NCBI GenBank assembly: GCA_963848115.1
Contig: CAWKCP010000009.1
Span: forward strand, 1-64,000
From: JAWKOK01 sp963848115
GTDB taxonomy: Bacteria; Chloroflexota; Anaerolineae; Caldilineales; Caldilineaceae
Direction of reading: 5' to 3'
DNA length: 64,000 nt
Under the pieces are notes generated by a model, which had not been told where the DNA came from, searched no databases, and saw only the letters and a list, made by a program, of their open reading frames with translations. The translations under genes and the position numbers were made by a program. Shown piece by piece: positions 27,648 to 37,992 of the stretch; within the stretch, counting starts at the first letter, position 1, and each line of letters opens with the position of its first letter.

Positions 27648-29998
27648 CTACGGAACCAGCGGCCAGAAGATGGGCAATATAACCAACACCACCAACAATA
27701 CCACCAGCGTCAAAGGAAGACCTACTCGAATGTAGTCCGTGAAGCGATAGCCGCCCGGCCCCATGGTCAATACGTTGGCCGGGTGCGCTACAGGGCTGAG
27801 GAAGCTGGCAGACGCAGACACGGCCACGGTCATCATCAGCGCGTAGGGAGACAGGCCGAGGTCAGCGGCCGTGTTCATTGCGATGGGGGCCAGCAACACG
27901 GCCACCGCAGCGGTCGGCATGACTTGAGCCCCCAGCGCGGCCATGACAAATAGCGCGGCCACAATCGCCCGCGGCCCAAAGCCGCCCACCACCGAGACCA
28001 TGCCTTCGGCCAAGAATTGGGCGGCGCCGCTCTCCTGCATGGCGATGCCCAGCGGCAACATCCCGGCGATCAGGAAGACGGCCTTCCACTCTATGTAACG
28101 GTACGCCTCATCCATGGTCAAGCAATTGGTCAACACCACCAGCGTAGCCCCAATAACCGCAGCAATGTAGATGGGCAACCACCCCACGATCACAGAGAAC
28201 AGAACACCGCCCATGATCAGCAAGGCGATAGGGGCCTTGTTGAGGCGTGGCAGTCTCCTGAGCAACATCCGACAGCACCAGGAAGTCCGGCTCGCTACCC
28301 AGCACATTGGCCTTCTCGCGTCGTCCGTACAGCAGCAGGACATCACCGAACCGAAGTGCTGTGTCGCGCAGATCGTCGTGATAGGCCTTTCCTTCTCGCC
28401 AGATGGCGACCACATTGAGTCCATACTTTTCGCGAAAATTGAGTTGGCGCAGGGTCTTGCCAGCCAATGTTGTGTAAGGCGATAGCGTAGCCTCGATCAG
28501 GCCGATCTGCTCGGATTCCAGATCGGGCAGATTGATCTGTGCGCCTGAATCAACCTCCAGGTTCTGCAAACCATGAAGAGCGAGCAGATCCTCCTGCCGG
28601 CCTTCGACTAACAGCGTATCGCCAGCCATCAGCTGAGCATTGGGCGAAGGGGCCAACTCTGTATTGTCCTGGCGAACGATGCCCACCACACTAAGGCCAA
28701 AGGCGTCGCCCAGCCGGCTCTCAGCCAGCGTCTTGCCCGCCAGAGAAGAATTGTGGGGGATGTGGACGACCAGCAAGCGTTCGTGGAGGCCATAGACCTC
28801 TGCCACCCCGGTCTCAGAGACCAGATCAGTTGGGATCCTCGCGCAGTGCGCCGATCTGAAGATGTGATCCTTGGACAAGCAGCGTATTCCCCAACGTCAG
28901 CGGAATGTGCTGCAAATTGGTCCGTCTGCTAACACCATCAACCCAGATAGCCACAACCGTCACACCGAACGTGCGCCGAAAGTCGACTTGGGCCAAAGTC
29001 TGTCCCAGAAGGGGTGAATGGGGCGACAGTGCGATCTCAGCCAGCTCGATCTCATTGGAGACAAGATTCTCAACGGTCACCTTGTCACTTTCGACAACCA
29101 GTTGCTGCCCTTCGCGGAACTCGGCCAGCCGGTCTAGCCGGCCGGTCACCAATAGACGATCACCGTCCCGAAGGAGCGAGGTGGGCTCAGGCATCAACTC
29201 CGTCTTTCCGTTGCGAATGATGCCGACGACATTCAGCCCCAGAATCGACCCGAATCGACTCTCGGCCAGGGTCTTTCCGGCCAATGCCGAATCGTCGGGC
29301 AGACGCACCACAGAGACGCTCGGTCCCAAACTGTATGCCTGCTCCAGGCTAGACTCAGAATCGCCGGCGAAGTCTTCGGTAGGATCACGGTCCGGCAGCA
29401 TGTGGCGACCGACCAACGCCATAAAGGCGATGCCCGCCGCCATCACGGCCAAGCCAACCGGGGTGAAATCGAAGAGACTGAATGGAGGAAGGCCATACTC
29501 GACGAGTGCATCGCTTACGAGGATGTTGGGAGGCGTCCCGATCAGCGTTGTCAGGCCGCCGAGCAGCGTTGCGAATGCCAGCGGCATCAGGAGCTTGGAC
29601 GGCGGCGTCTTGGTACGCCGGGAAATACTCATGACAACCGGCAACAGCAGGGCCGCGACACCGACGTTGTTCATGAACGCCGATAGCACGCCGGCCGTCA
29701 CCATAATCACCACCAGGAGACGTACCTCCCCTTCGCCGGACCAACGCAGGATATACTGGCCCACCACATTGGCCACGCCGGTCTTGGCCAGGCTGCCGCT
29801 GAGGATAAAGATCGCCCAGACCGTGACCACAGCCGGGTTGCTGAAACCCGATAGCGCCTGAGTCGGCGTCACCAATCCGGTGACTGCCAGGCTTCCCAGC
29901 ACTAGCAGTGCAACAACATCCACCCGCAGCCGCTCGGTCACAAATAGCACAACCGCGGTCAATAGAATGATCAGGACCAGGGCAATCTGGTAGGTCAT
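27648..29998 (-). pseudogene. SLC13/DASS-type anion permease with four RCK_C domains, two frameshifts
   Basis: The N-terminal 195 residues hold about six membrane segments with the DASS signature (MNNVGVAALLLPVV, IGTPPNILV). Four cytosolic TrkA-C/RCK_C domains follow, as two similar pairs: ALAGKTLAESRFG and SLAGKTLAESRLG head the first and third. A second membrane half follows (AVFLIAGMLPLGIAMQ, VMPTAAVAVLLAPIA, SPVAHPANVLTMGPGGY). Frames change near 28830 and near 28262, each repairable by removing one base; the repaired protein has about 782 residues. It would import sulfate, dicarboxylate or another anion. Two RCK_C domains are usual, so four is odd. Confidence 0.8.
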
Positions 29999-30049
29999 CG
30001 CATTCCCTCTGTCTTCACGGTGAATCTACTGCAAAAAGGTCTGATTCAC

Positions 30050-30265
30050 CACGGAGTCACAGAGTAGGGCACAGAGACCACAGAGGAAAGACGGTGAAAA
30101 ATGCTCTTCATCTGCGTTGATCTGTGTCCATCTGTGGCTAATTTTCTTTTTTCAGGGAGTCACGAATGGTCACGAATTCACACGAATGGTGTCGTCGCCC
30201 CAGAGAGAAGATTCGTGATAATTGGTGTGAATCCGTGTCAAGACCCTTTTGGCAGTGGACTCATC
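30050..30265. repeat. Degenerate CACAGAG/ATCTGTG/CACGAAT word repeats
   Basis: This non-coding gap upstream of the permease start and beyond the ABC ATPase stop contains series of short words: CACCACGGAGTCACAGAG and ACAGAGACCACAGAGG, then ATCTGTGTCCATCTGTGGC, then TCACGAATGGTCACGAATTC followed by the opposite-sense GATTCGTGATAATTGGTG. The words match those at 9388 and 37846. I see no gene between 29999 and 30299. Confidence 0.5.
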
Positions 30266-30299
30266 TGTGACGAAGAAGGCTTTTTGCAGCAGCACGAGC

Positions 30300-31329
30300 C
30301 TATCGAAATGCGGCCGAGATATCCTGCTCTGCAAAAACAGGATCATCCTCGAACAGAAAACAACGCGTGATGCGGTGTTCGTCGGTACGACGGAGATCCG
30401 GCGGGGTATCCCAACACTTGTCCATCACTGCTGGACAGCGGTCGGCGAACTTACAGCCGGACGACACCGGAGCGGCAAGCGACTCGTCCAACGTAGCGAT
30501 GCCCTCGCCCTCCTCTTCCTCCCTTTCCCGATCGCGCACGGCCCGCATCTGAGGAATCGACTCGACCAAGAGCTGAGTGTACGGATGCTTGGGTGCGATG
30601 ATCACTTCTTCGACCGAACCGGCTTCGACCACGGCCCCACGGTACATGACGATAATGTTCTCACAGATCTGGTAGGCCGTGGTCAGGTCATGGGTCACGT
30701 AGAGAATGGAGATGTCGAAATCCCGATTGAGCGAACGGAGACTCTCCAGAATGGTGGCGCGCAAGGATGCATCGACCATGGAGACCGGCTCGTCGGCCAG
30801 GATGATACGTGGCTTGAGCAGCAGGGCACGCGCCACCATCATACGCTGGCGTTGGCCGCCGCTCAACTGATGCGGATAGCGGCCCAAGATCTCTTCCGGA
30901 CGCAACCCAACTGTCTCCAGCGCCTCTTCGATCAATCGCTGCGCCTCTTCCTCAGAGTCAGCCAGGTCAAACTTTTTCACCGCCACATAGAGCAAGTGAT
31001 CGGCTTTGTAGAAGGGGTTGTAGACGCCGAACGGATCCTGGTAGATGGGCTGCACATCGAGCAGAAACTGCTTGCGCTCCGCCTTGCTCAACTTGGTAGA
31101 ATCGGTCCCATTGTAATAAACGACACCCTTTGTCGGTTTGGAGACGCCCATGCAGCAGGCGCGATAAGGTCGTCTTGCCGCTGCCGCTCTCGCCGGCCAG
31201 CGCCGTGATGGTGGGGCTGTCGTCGGGAATGGAAAAGGTGACATCCTCGACTGCGACTGTGCGACGTTTGCTGAAGCGGCCGCCGCCGAAGATTTTCGAT
31301 ACGTTGCGAAGTTCCAGGATCGCGCTCAC
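30300..31329 (-). pseudogene. Oligopeptide ABC transporter ATPase (DppF/OppF type), one frameshift
   Basis: The GTG start at 31329 overlaps the stop of the preceding ATPase gene (GTGA). Walker A is GESGSGKTTLS, the signature is LSGGQRQRMMVARALL and Walker B is RIILADEPVSMVD; the OppF-type zinc-like tail CKFADRCPAVMDKC is present. One extra C near 31152 breaks the frame just after Walker A (SRLL then MGVSKPTKG). Repaired length is about 342 residues. It would energise uptake of peptides or oligosaccharides together with the ATPase at 31326. The shift may be a sequence error because every functional motif remains. Confidence 0.85.
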
Positions 31330-32375
31330 GCGTCAACCTCCGGCTCAGGTTCCGGCAGCGTTTCTTCTGCCAGATCGGGTTCTTTGTAGAGATGACACGC
31401 AACCAGGCGACCGTCGTCCGTCACTGCATACTCGGGATCGATCGTCATGCAATGGGGCATCACCGAAGGGCAGCGGGGTGCAAAGAGGCAACCCGGCGGC
31501 AGATCGATCAGCCGGGGCGGCATGCCGGGGATACCCACGAGCCGTTCCTTCTTCTCGTCAAGCGTAGGCACGCTCTCCAGGAGCAGCTTGGAGTAGGGAT
31601 GCAGGGGATCCTGAACAATCTGGCCCACCGGGGATAGTTCGACCATTTTACCTGCATACATGACGGCGACCTTGTCGGCAAACTGGGCGATGAGGCCCAT
31701 GTCATGCCCCACCAGAATGACCGAAGCGCCGGTCTCCTTCTGTAAGCGGCCCAACGTCGTCATCACCTGCCGCTGCACGACCACGTCCAGAGCACTGGTC
31801 GGCTCGTCAGCGATGATCAGCTTGGGCTCAAGCGCAGTCGCCGTGGCCATGCCCACGCGCTGCTTCATGCCGCCGCTTAGTTCGTGGGGATAGAGACGCG
31901 CAACGCCGGCATCTAACCCGACGTGCTCGAGAAGATGCTGCACTCGGGCACGGAACTCGGCCTTGCTCATGTCGTAGCCGTGATCCTGCAGGCCGTCGAT
32001 AATCTGGGTCTCGATACGCATGACCGGGTTGAGCGCGTTCATGGCCGACTGAGTTACCAAAGCGACATCCTCCAGGCGCGCCAGGCGCATCGCCTCCTCA
32101 TCCAATTTGAGTAGGTCGACGCCATCCAGAATCACCTCGCCCTGCACGATGCGCGCCGGCGGTTTGAGCAGACGCATGATGGAAAGGGCCAGCGTGGTTT
32201 TGCCGCAGCCGGATTCGCCCACAAGCGCCAGGCGTTCACCCCTTTCCAGGGTCAGGCTAACGCCGCTCACCGCCTTGACTGAACCGTCGGCGGTCTCGTA
32301 GTTGACATGCAGATCGTTGATCTGGAGGACAGAACCGCTGGTATTCTCAGCGAAAGTTTGCTTGACCTTTGCCAT
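31326..32375 (-). CDS. Oligopeptide ABC transporter ATPase (DppD/OppD type)
   Basis: The 349-residue ATPase has Walker A GESGCGKTTLALS, the signature LSGGMKQRVGMATA, Walker B LIIADEPTSALD and H-loop VGHDMGL. The C-terminal OppD domain contains the cysteine cluster CLFAPRCPSVMPHC, where known members bind an Fe-S cluster. ATG 32375 overlaps the permease stop codon (TAATG), so the genes are translationally coupled. An in-frame ATG lies 11 codons upstream but inside the permease gene. It is intact. Confidence 0.92.
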   Translation of the reverse strand: MAKVKQTFAENTSGSVLQINDLHVNYETADGSVKAVSGVSLTLERGERLALVGESGCGKTTLALSIMRLLKPPARIVQGEVILDGVDLLKLDEEAMRLARLEDVALVTQSAMNALNPVMRIETQIIDGLQDHGYDMSKAEFRARVQHLLEHVGLDAGVARLYPHELSGGMKQRVGMATATALEPKLIIADEPTSALDVVVQRQVMTTLGRLQKETGASVILVGHDMGLIAQFADKVAVMYAGKMVELSPVGQIVQDPLHPYSKLLLESVPTLDEKKERLVGIPGMPPRLIDLPPGCLFAPRCPSVMPHCMTIDPEYAVTDDGRLVACHLYKEPDLAEETLPEPEPEVDA

Positions 32376-33322
32376 TAGACGCGCTTCCTCAGACGTGGAT
32401 TGGCCCATTCATCCAGTCCTTGCGAGATGAGGAAGAGGCCAACAAAGAGAAGAACGATGATGATAATGGGCGGAGACCACCACCACCACCAGCCATTGAT
32501 CAGCGATGCGTACCAGATGTTCCAGTAGATGGTCATACCCAGCGTGTTGGCCTCAAACGGTCCCAGGCCCAGGGCTTCGAGACCGATGGAGGCCAGAATG
32601 GCGCCAGAGACGGACGTGATGAAGACAGCAACGATGAAGGGCATGAGGTTGGGCATCATCTCCTTGACGATGATCTCCGGCCCGCTCATGCCGCTGAAGC
32701 GCGCCAACTCAACGTAGGACTGCTGGCGAATGACCAGCACCTGCGAGCGCAACACACGCGTTGGCCCCAGCCAGGCCAGTGCGGCGACGATCAGGGCCAT
32801 CATCTCCACAGACATGGTACCGGGAATCGAGATGGCGATGATCACGAGCACCAGCAATGCGGGAACGGTACGCAGAATGTCGACTGTCGACCGTGTGACT
32901 GTATCAAAGATGCCGCCATAATAGCCGCTAAAGAAGGCGAGCACAGTACCGATGAAGACGCCGATGGTGCCGGCAATGAGACCGATGCGGATGGTCTGAG
33001 GCGTGCCTTCTGTCATGACGGCCAGAATGTCCTTGCCCAGACGATCGGTGCCCATCGAATGTTCAGCGGAGGGCGGTTGGCTGGGCTTGAAAGAGAGGGG
33101 ATTGGCATCCTCGGGATCGGTGACGATGGAGCCGACAATGACAAAGATGACAATGATCGACAGCAGGATCAATCCCATGACCAGGGGACGATTGCGTCGA
33201 AGATAGAGGTAGAGATCCCGCATTTTGGTACCCGACGGAGGAGCGGGTTCCGGCTGCAAAACCGGTTGTAGGTCAACTGCCTGAGGGTCGGCAGGGAGAT
33301 GTGTCGACTCTGCTTCTATCAC
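32375..33322 (-). CDS. Oligopeptide ABC transporter permease (DppC type)
   Basis: The 315-residue permease has an N-terminal cytoplasmic tail and about six membrane segments. Family features are MGTDRLGKDILAVMTEGTPQTIRIG near residue 90 and the EAA-type loop YVELARFSGMSGPEIIVKEMMPNLMP. It starts with GTG at 33322: an AGGAGG ribosome site lies six bases upstream, inside the end of the preceding gene. The first ATG in frame is about 35 codons later and would remove the tail. It lies in the five-gene transporter operon 36332-30300 and is intact. Confidence 0.9.
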   Translation of the reverse strand: MIEAESTHLPADPQAVDLQPVLQPEPAPPSGTKMRDLYLYLRRNRPLVMGLILLSIIVIFVIVGSIVTDPEDANPLSFKPSQPPSAEHSMGTDRLGKDILAVMTEGTPQTIRIGLIAGTIGVFIGTVLAFFSGYYGGIFDTVTRSTVDILRTVPALLVLVIIAISIPGTMSVEMMALIVAALAWLGPTRVLRSQVLVIRQQSYVELARFSGMSGPEIIVKEMMPNLMPFIVAVFITSVSGAILASIGLEALGLGPFEANTLGMTIYWNIWYASLINGWWWWWSPPIIIIVLLFVGLFLISQGLDEWANPRLRKRV

Positions 33323-33323
33323 G

Positions 33324-34334
33324 CTATTCCCTCCTGTAGTTGATGCGTGGGTCCAGCAATGGGTAGATCAGATCGATGACCAGCATGGTGAAGGCAACCG
33401 AAATGATGACCAGGAAGACGATGCCTTGGATCACAAACCAGATCATAGCCGCGTACGGCCTGCAACAGCATGTTGCCCACGCCCGGATAGCCGAAGACAA
33501 CTTCGACCAGAATGGCGCCGGAGATGATGGTGCCCAGAGAGAGAGCCAGGCCGGTGAACTGGGGGAGGATGGCATTGCGCATGGCGTATCGATAGAAAAT
33601 ACGCGGATCCTTTGAGTCCTTTGGCCTCGGCCTGGAGGATGTAGTCTTCACCCTGAATCGTGATCATCATTGAGCGCATTCCCATGGCCCAGAAGCCAAT
33701 CTGGGCCAAGACGATGGCCATGGCGGGTAGGATGGAGTGATGCATGATATCCAGCATGAAGCTGAAGCTCATTTCTGGAACGCGCGAGGTGCTGAAACCC
33801 CCAAAGAGGGGAAAGATGGGGATCTTAAACGCAAAAAAGTAGAGCAGCACGATTCCCATGAGATAGAAGGGAACGGCCGAAAAGGTAAAAAAGGCAGGGA
33901 CAATGACACGTAGGAAGAAGGGAGCCTTCCCCCAGGCCAACAGAGCGCCGATCACGGTACCGATGGTGAAGCTGATGAGCGTAGCCGTCAGCAGCAATCC
34001 GATGGTCCAGGGAATCGATCTGGCCAACATGGAATTCACGGTGGCTGGGTAGTTGGAAATGGAGACGCCAAAATCCAGTCGCGCCATGTTGCCCAGGTAA
34101 TTCAAATATTGGCGCCACATCGGTTGATCCAGCCCGAACTTGGCGTTGTAGGTCTCAACCAACCCGGCGACTTCTTCACTGGACACGTTGACACCCTGGC
34201 TCTGAAGTTGGACCAGTTTCTGTCTGAATTGGGTCCTGACCGGACATGCGGGGAAAGAAGAAGTTGATGGTGGCCGCCAGAAAGGCAATGACGAAAAACT
34301 GGAGCAACCGTTTCACGAAGTAGTCGAGTGTCAT
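33324..34334 (-). pseudogene. Oligopeptide ABC transporter permease (DppB type), three frameshifts
   Basis: ATG 34334 begins MTLDYFVKRLLQFFVIAFLA, the typical DppB opening. Three frame changes follow: near 34225 (before KLVQLQSQG), near 33605 (after AEAKGLKG, before DPRIFYRYAMRNA) and near 33447 (after LLQAVRGYD, before MIWFVIQG). Each is repaired by removing one base, giving a protein of about 335 residues that ends LLDPRINYRRE. The conserved permease motif, ISGAILVEVVFGYPGVGNML, is present. As a membrane channel partner of the DppC-type protein it would be needed for the transporter. Confidence 0.8.
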
Positions 34335-34440
34335 ATGTCAACGATCCTGTTCTGAAAATAGAACGCGGATGACGCGGAATTGAGCGGATTTCCGCTGATA
34401 ATGAATGCTGGATTCTATCGATGGGATGTAGTCTGTTGCG

Positions 34441-34469
34441 GTAGGGACAGGTCTGAGACCTGTCCCTAC
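34441..34469. repeat. 29-bp perfect palindrome (GTAGGGACAGG)
   Basis: GTAGGGACAGGTCT and its complement flank a single central G. It lies in the 200-bp gap between the binding-protein and permease genes of the peptide transporter operon, where it may form an mRNA stem-loop. It shares GTAGGG ends with the element at 6779-7018. Confidence 0.75.
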
Positions 34470-34534
34470 CAACGATGGTTCTTTCAAGAAGACAACAGAA
34501 GTCGGGCTTCTTGGAGAAGCCCTACTTTCGACTA

Positions 34535-36332
34535 TTACGGCGTGTCAGTCGCCTCTAGCTGCATCAACGTATAGGGGAAGCCAGTGTGCATGTGAATGCC
34601 GTTCATATACGGGTCATCGACTGTGGATGGCCAGTTGCTCCAGTAGTGGCCGTTGTTGGCGGTGCGATTGTAGAACTGGACCAAGTTGACGGCCGGCAGA
34701 TCCTCTAGACCAGATCGCCATGGCCGCCTTCTCGAGCTCGAGCGCCTTGGTTTTGTCAGCCGTGCCCGCCAATTCCTCGACGATGGCGTCGAACTCCGGA
34801 TTTGAGTACTGGAACCAGTTGCCCGAATCATCTGTGGTAAAGGCGAGCAAGCTACGATAGAGGCTATCTGACATGGCGCCGGCCAGGCCCCAGAGCCCGC
34901 AGATGTAGTCGCCGGTCGGCAGGAGGCTGCCGACATCCGGCGGTTCTGAATAGGATGCCTCGATACCGCCCTGCTTTAGCATCTCAACGATGACCGGACC
35001 GGAATCCGAGAAGTGGGGCAGGCTGGAGATATGACACTTGATCGTATCGCCGTCGGCGTCTGCCCAGATGCCGTCTGCATTCTTCTCGTAGCCGGCCGCC
35101 ATCAATCGATCGTCGGCATCAGCCGGATCGTACAGGCCTGGCTGATATTCGGCTTCGAGATCGGCCAGATTGTCAAGGTTCTCCTGGAGACCCTTGAATG
35201 GCGGGAAGGGCCAGACAGATTCTTCGCCATTGCCGTCAAAGGCAAAGTCGATCAGTTTGTCGCGATCGATATAGCGGTTGATAGCCCAGCGTACGTCCGG
35301 ATTGTCAAGATGTTTTGCCGTCGTTGTTCAGGTGCAAGATGGTGGGCCACCAGGAGACCATGCCATAGGGCCCTTCACGGCCGGTCCAGGTGGTGGCGTC
35401 CGGGTTCTCTTCCAAGATTTTCTCGATGAGGTCGACACGCAGGTCGTGAGTCTGGTCGATCTCGTTGCGGATCAGGGCTGTCGCCTGGCCCTGCTGGTCT
35501 GTGATGATAGACCTGGACGAAGCGTTCGACCTCAGGCAGTTCGGCAAAGCCGGTTCGGCAAGCCCACCAGTCGTCGCAGGACTGGACACGGTCGATGATG
35601 CGGCGCGTTTCGTCGGCGTAAGAGTAACGCCACGGGCTGGTGGTCACCGGCCCGGCGCCGTCATTGTAGGCCGTGTACTCGGCCGAATTCTCACCTTCCC
35701 AGACATGCTGCGGGACAACAAAGTTGGCGACGTCACCCTTGGACACCATAACCTCGCTATGGAAGCGCGGCGCTGGTTCATTGAAGGTGATCTTGACCGT
35801 CAGATCGTCGACGACTTCGGCTTCCTTCACAAACGTCTGGTAGACGCCGCCTTGCTGGACCTCGCTACCCAGATCACGCAACGTATTCAGTGTGTAGGCC
35901 ACATCCTCGGCGTTAAATTCCTCGCCATCGCTCCAGGTGACGCCCTCACGCAGGTGATAGGTCAGCTCAGTGGCGTCATCGTTGTACTCCCAACTTTCAG
36001 CTAGCCAGGGATACTCGTGGCCGTCGAGCATGTCGGCGAAGACCAGCGGCTCGTGGAACAAGGCCACGCCCTGCTGAAGGGTGCCGCCTAGGTTGTAGGG
36101 ACTCCACATCTCTGGCGGCCCAGTAGGGACCCATATCGGCCACGACCATGGTGCGATTGCGGGGAACGTCGCCGTCGACGGCGGTGTCACCGGCGGGGGC
36201 TTCGGCGACCGCGGCGTCAGCGGCCGGCTCGTCAGCTGCCGGAGCCGCTGCATCACCACCGCCCCCGGCGCATGCGCCCAGGACGAGCAATAACAGCACC
36301 AGACATACAGAAATCAAACCGAATCTCTTCAT
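34535..36332 (-). pseudogene. ABC peptide/oligosaccharide-binding lipoprotein (SBP family 5), several frameshifts
   Basis: ATG 36332 begins MKRFGLISVCLVLLLLVLGAC, a lipoprotein signal with Cys 21, then an Ala/Gly/Pro-rich linker. Family 5 features follow: LVFADMLDGHEYPWLAESWE, LREGVTWSDGEEFNAEDVAY and VKITFNEPAPRF. Later segments (VRWAINRYIDRDKL, HISSLPHFSDSGPVIVEMLKQGG, YSNPEFDAIVEEL) confirm the fold. At least four frame changes occur, near 36125, 35510, 35325 and 34710; the first is repaired by deleting one T. The transporter operon follows it. Such density of breaks with all motifs kept suggests poor sequence quality, or a recently dead gene. Confidence 0.82.
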
Positions 36333-36764
36333 GTTCGTCTTTCCTCCATCGATGGTTGTTTTATGATTTGTACAAAAACGAGCGAAGTGGGATGAAGCCA
36401 TGATGATAGACTGTGTTCGGGAGGGGATCCCTTGGCCGTGTTGCGAATCAATCTCAATCAAGACTATTGCGCCGATCCGCCAAGCAACTGTTCGTTCGAT
36501 CAACACCAACTGGAAGGGAATCGACAGAAGACGCTTCCGACCTGATACGGATGGAAAGCGGACAGAGAGACCGATAAAAGGCGGCAACCGCTGATTTGTT
36601 TGTGAGTTGTCAGGCAGGTCTTGGTGTGAGCGATTGTAAACTTGACTACTTGATGGAGTATATCAAAGTGTCCGTAGAGCGTCAATCGATGTTATTATGG
36701 GTGCACCATTAAATGTGCAAGGAGATAGATAGGACATCAACCGAATGCCAGGTCGTAGTCGTTC

Positions 36765-36835
36765 GATCTGTGCGACGCACTGCCCCGACTGAATTCGGTT
36801 GAGTAGTTTTGATTGGGCAGTGCGTCGCACAGATC
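36765..36835. repeat. Perfect 21-bp inverted repeat
   Basis: The arms at 36765-36785 and 36815-36835 (GATCTGTGCGACGCACTGCC plus C) are exact complements separated by 29 bases. It lies in the 519-bp gap between the start of the binding-protein gene at 36332 and the end of the aldo/keto reductase gene at 36852, where it may end the reductase transcript. The rest of the gap has no recognisable gene and should hold the transporter operon promoter, which I could not identify. Confidence 0.75.
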
Positions 36836-36851
36836 CCCAACAAGGCTGGGA

Positions 36852-37787
36852 TCAATCATCCGGTAACGGTACCCCAGGCGCGATCAGATTTTCTGAACGC
36901 ATTGTCTCCCACAGTTCCGCCGGAATGTCATAGGCAAGCGCCTCCAGATTCCGAGCGATACGAGATGGAGAGCTACAACCGATGACCAGCGAGGCGACCG
37001 CAGGATGGCCCGACGGAAATTGCAGCGCCGCCACCGAAAGCGGTACGTCAAATCGAGAGCAGGCGGCTTCCAATGCCAACGTCTTCTCGGTGATCTCCGG
37101 CGGCGCTTCCCGGTAGTTGTACTTTGCCCCTGGCTTTACACCGGTGGCGAGGATGCCGCTGTTATAGACGCCCGCAGCCAGGATTGAAATTCCCTTCTGC
37201 GCACACAGATCCATGAATCCCAGCGCGCCCTGCTCCAGCAGCGTGTAGCGCCCGGCCAGCATGAAACAATCAAATTCGCCAACAGTGGCAAAGTCAGCCA
37301 GCATTTCCCACTGGTTCATCCCCGCACTGACCGCTCGAATTGCGCCCTGGCTGCGCAGATCGTCCAGCACCGGGTAGGCCTCTTCGATGGCTTCCGTGTA
37401 GTGATGGTCGGCATCGTGAATGTGGACGATGTCGACGTAATCCATCTTCAGCCGCGACAAGCTGGCCTCCAGACTGCGCAGCACGCCATCTCGGCTATAG
37501 TCCACCACACGCTCACCGTCCGGCTTGAACCAGCGTCCAACCTTTGTTGAGATTGTCAACTGATCGCGCGGCACGCCGGACAAGGCCACGCCCAGTCGCG
37601 TCTCAGAGACGCCCGCTCCGTAGGCCGGTGCGGTATCGAAGTAGGTCACGCCCTGCTCCAGCGCGGCATAGACCGTGTCGTACGCCTCCGATTCGGGCAC
37701 AGCACGGTAGAGATTGGCCAGCGGCGCCGCGCCAAATCCAAGCAGAGAGACTTTGAGGCCGGTTTGGCCAACGGGTCGAACTTCCAT
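36852..37787 (-). CDS. Aldo/keto reductase (D-threo-aldose/L-fucose dehydrogenase-like)
   Basis: The 311-residue NAD(P)-dependent oxidoreductase has the AKR catalytic tetrad: D51 and Y56 in FDTAPAYG, K82 in STKVGRW and H122 in VHIHDAD. The opening VGQTGLKVSLLGFGAAPL and the tail IGCSSPSRIARNLEAL are typical of the branch containing D-threo-aldose 1-dehydrogenase, which oxidises L-fucose and related aldoses to lactones. It lies downstream of the sulfatase and toroid-protein genes on the same strand, which supports a role in catabolism of the released sugar (inference). It is the first intact gene after a region rich in frameshifts. Confidence 0.87.
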   Translation of the reverse strand: MEVRPVGQTGLKVSLLGFGAAPLANLYRAVPESEAYDTVYAALEQGVTYFDTAPAYGAGVSETRLGVALSGVPRDQLTISTKVGRWFKPDGERVVDYSRDGVLRSLEASLSRLKMDYVDIVHIHDADHHYTEAIEEAYPVLDDLRSQGAIRAVSAGMNQWEMLADFATVGEFDCFMLAGRYTLLEQGALGFMDLCAQKGISILAAGVYNSGILATGVKPGAKYNYREAPPEITEKTLALEAACSRFDVPLSVAALQFPSGHPAVASLVIGCSSPSRIARNLEALAYDIPAELWETMRSENLIAPGVPLPDD

Positions 37788-37845
37788 AGGATGGATACTC
37801 CGTCAGAATTGATATGATGCTGGTGGGAATCAAGAATTTTCCACA

Positions 37846-37905
37846 GATGACTCTAATGCAAGAACAAAAAATTAGCCACAGATGGACACAGATAAACGCA
37901 GATGG
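37846..37905. repeat. CCACAGAT/GGACACAGAT word repeat
   Basis: TTTTCCACAGATGACTC is followed by TTAGCCACAGATGGACAC and AGATAAACGCAGATGG. These are the same short words as at 9388-9497 and 30050-30265. They are non-coding and lie between the aldo/keto reductase and toroid-protein genes. Confidence 0.5.
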
Positions 37906-37992
37906 TCTTCGTCGACAGCCCAAGACGTCGGGCGCCTGGCCAAAATCCGACGCCTGCATCCTCGAAACATCAAGTGGGCAGGATAGAAGTTC

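Noticed and set aside
27648..29998. Three separate genes for the anion permease instead of one broken gene
   Set aside because: Each segment is an incomplete domain that joins its neighbour exactly after a one-base correction, and internal starts lack ribosome sites.
32369..33271. Long open frame on the plus strand opposite the DppC-type permease (and similar ones at 22819-23466, 15521-16447, 38104-39078, 7222-8064)
   Set aside because: They are antisense shadows of clearly conserved genes, have low-complexity composition and no recognisable domain.
33443..34288. Programmed frameshifting as explanation for the broken transporter genes
   Set aside because: The shift sites share no slippery heptamer and occur several times per gene, unlike known programmed sites.
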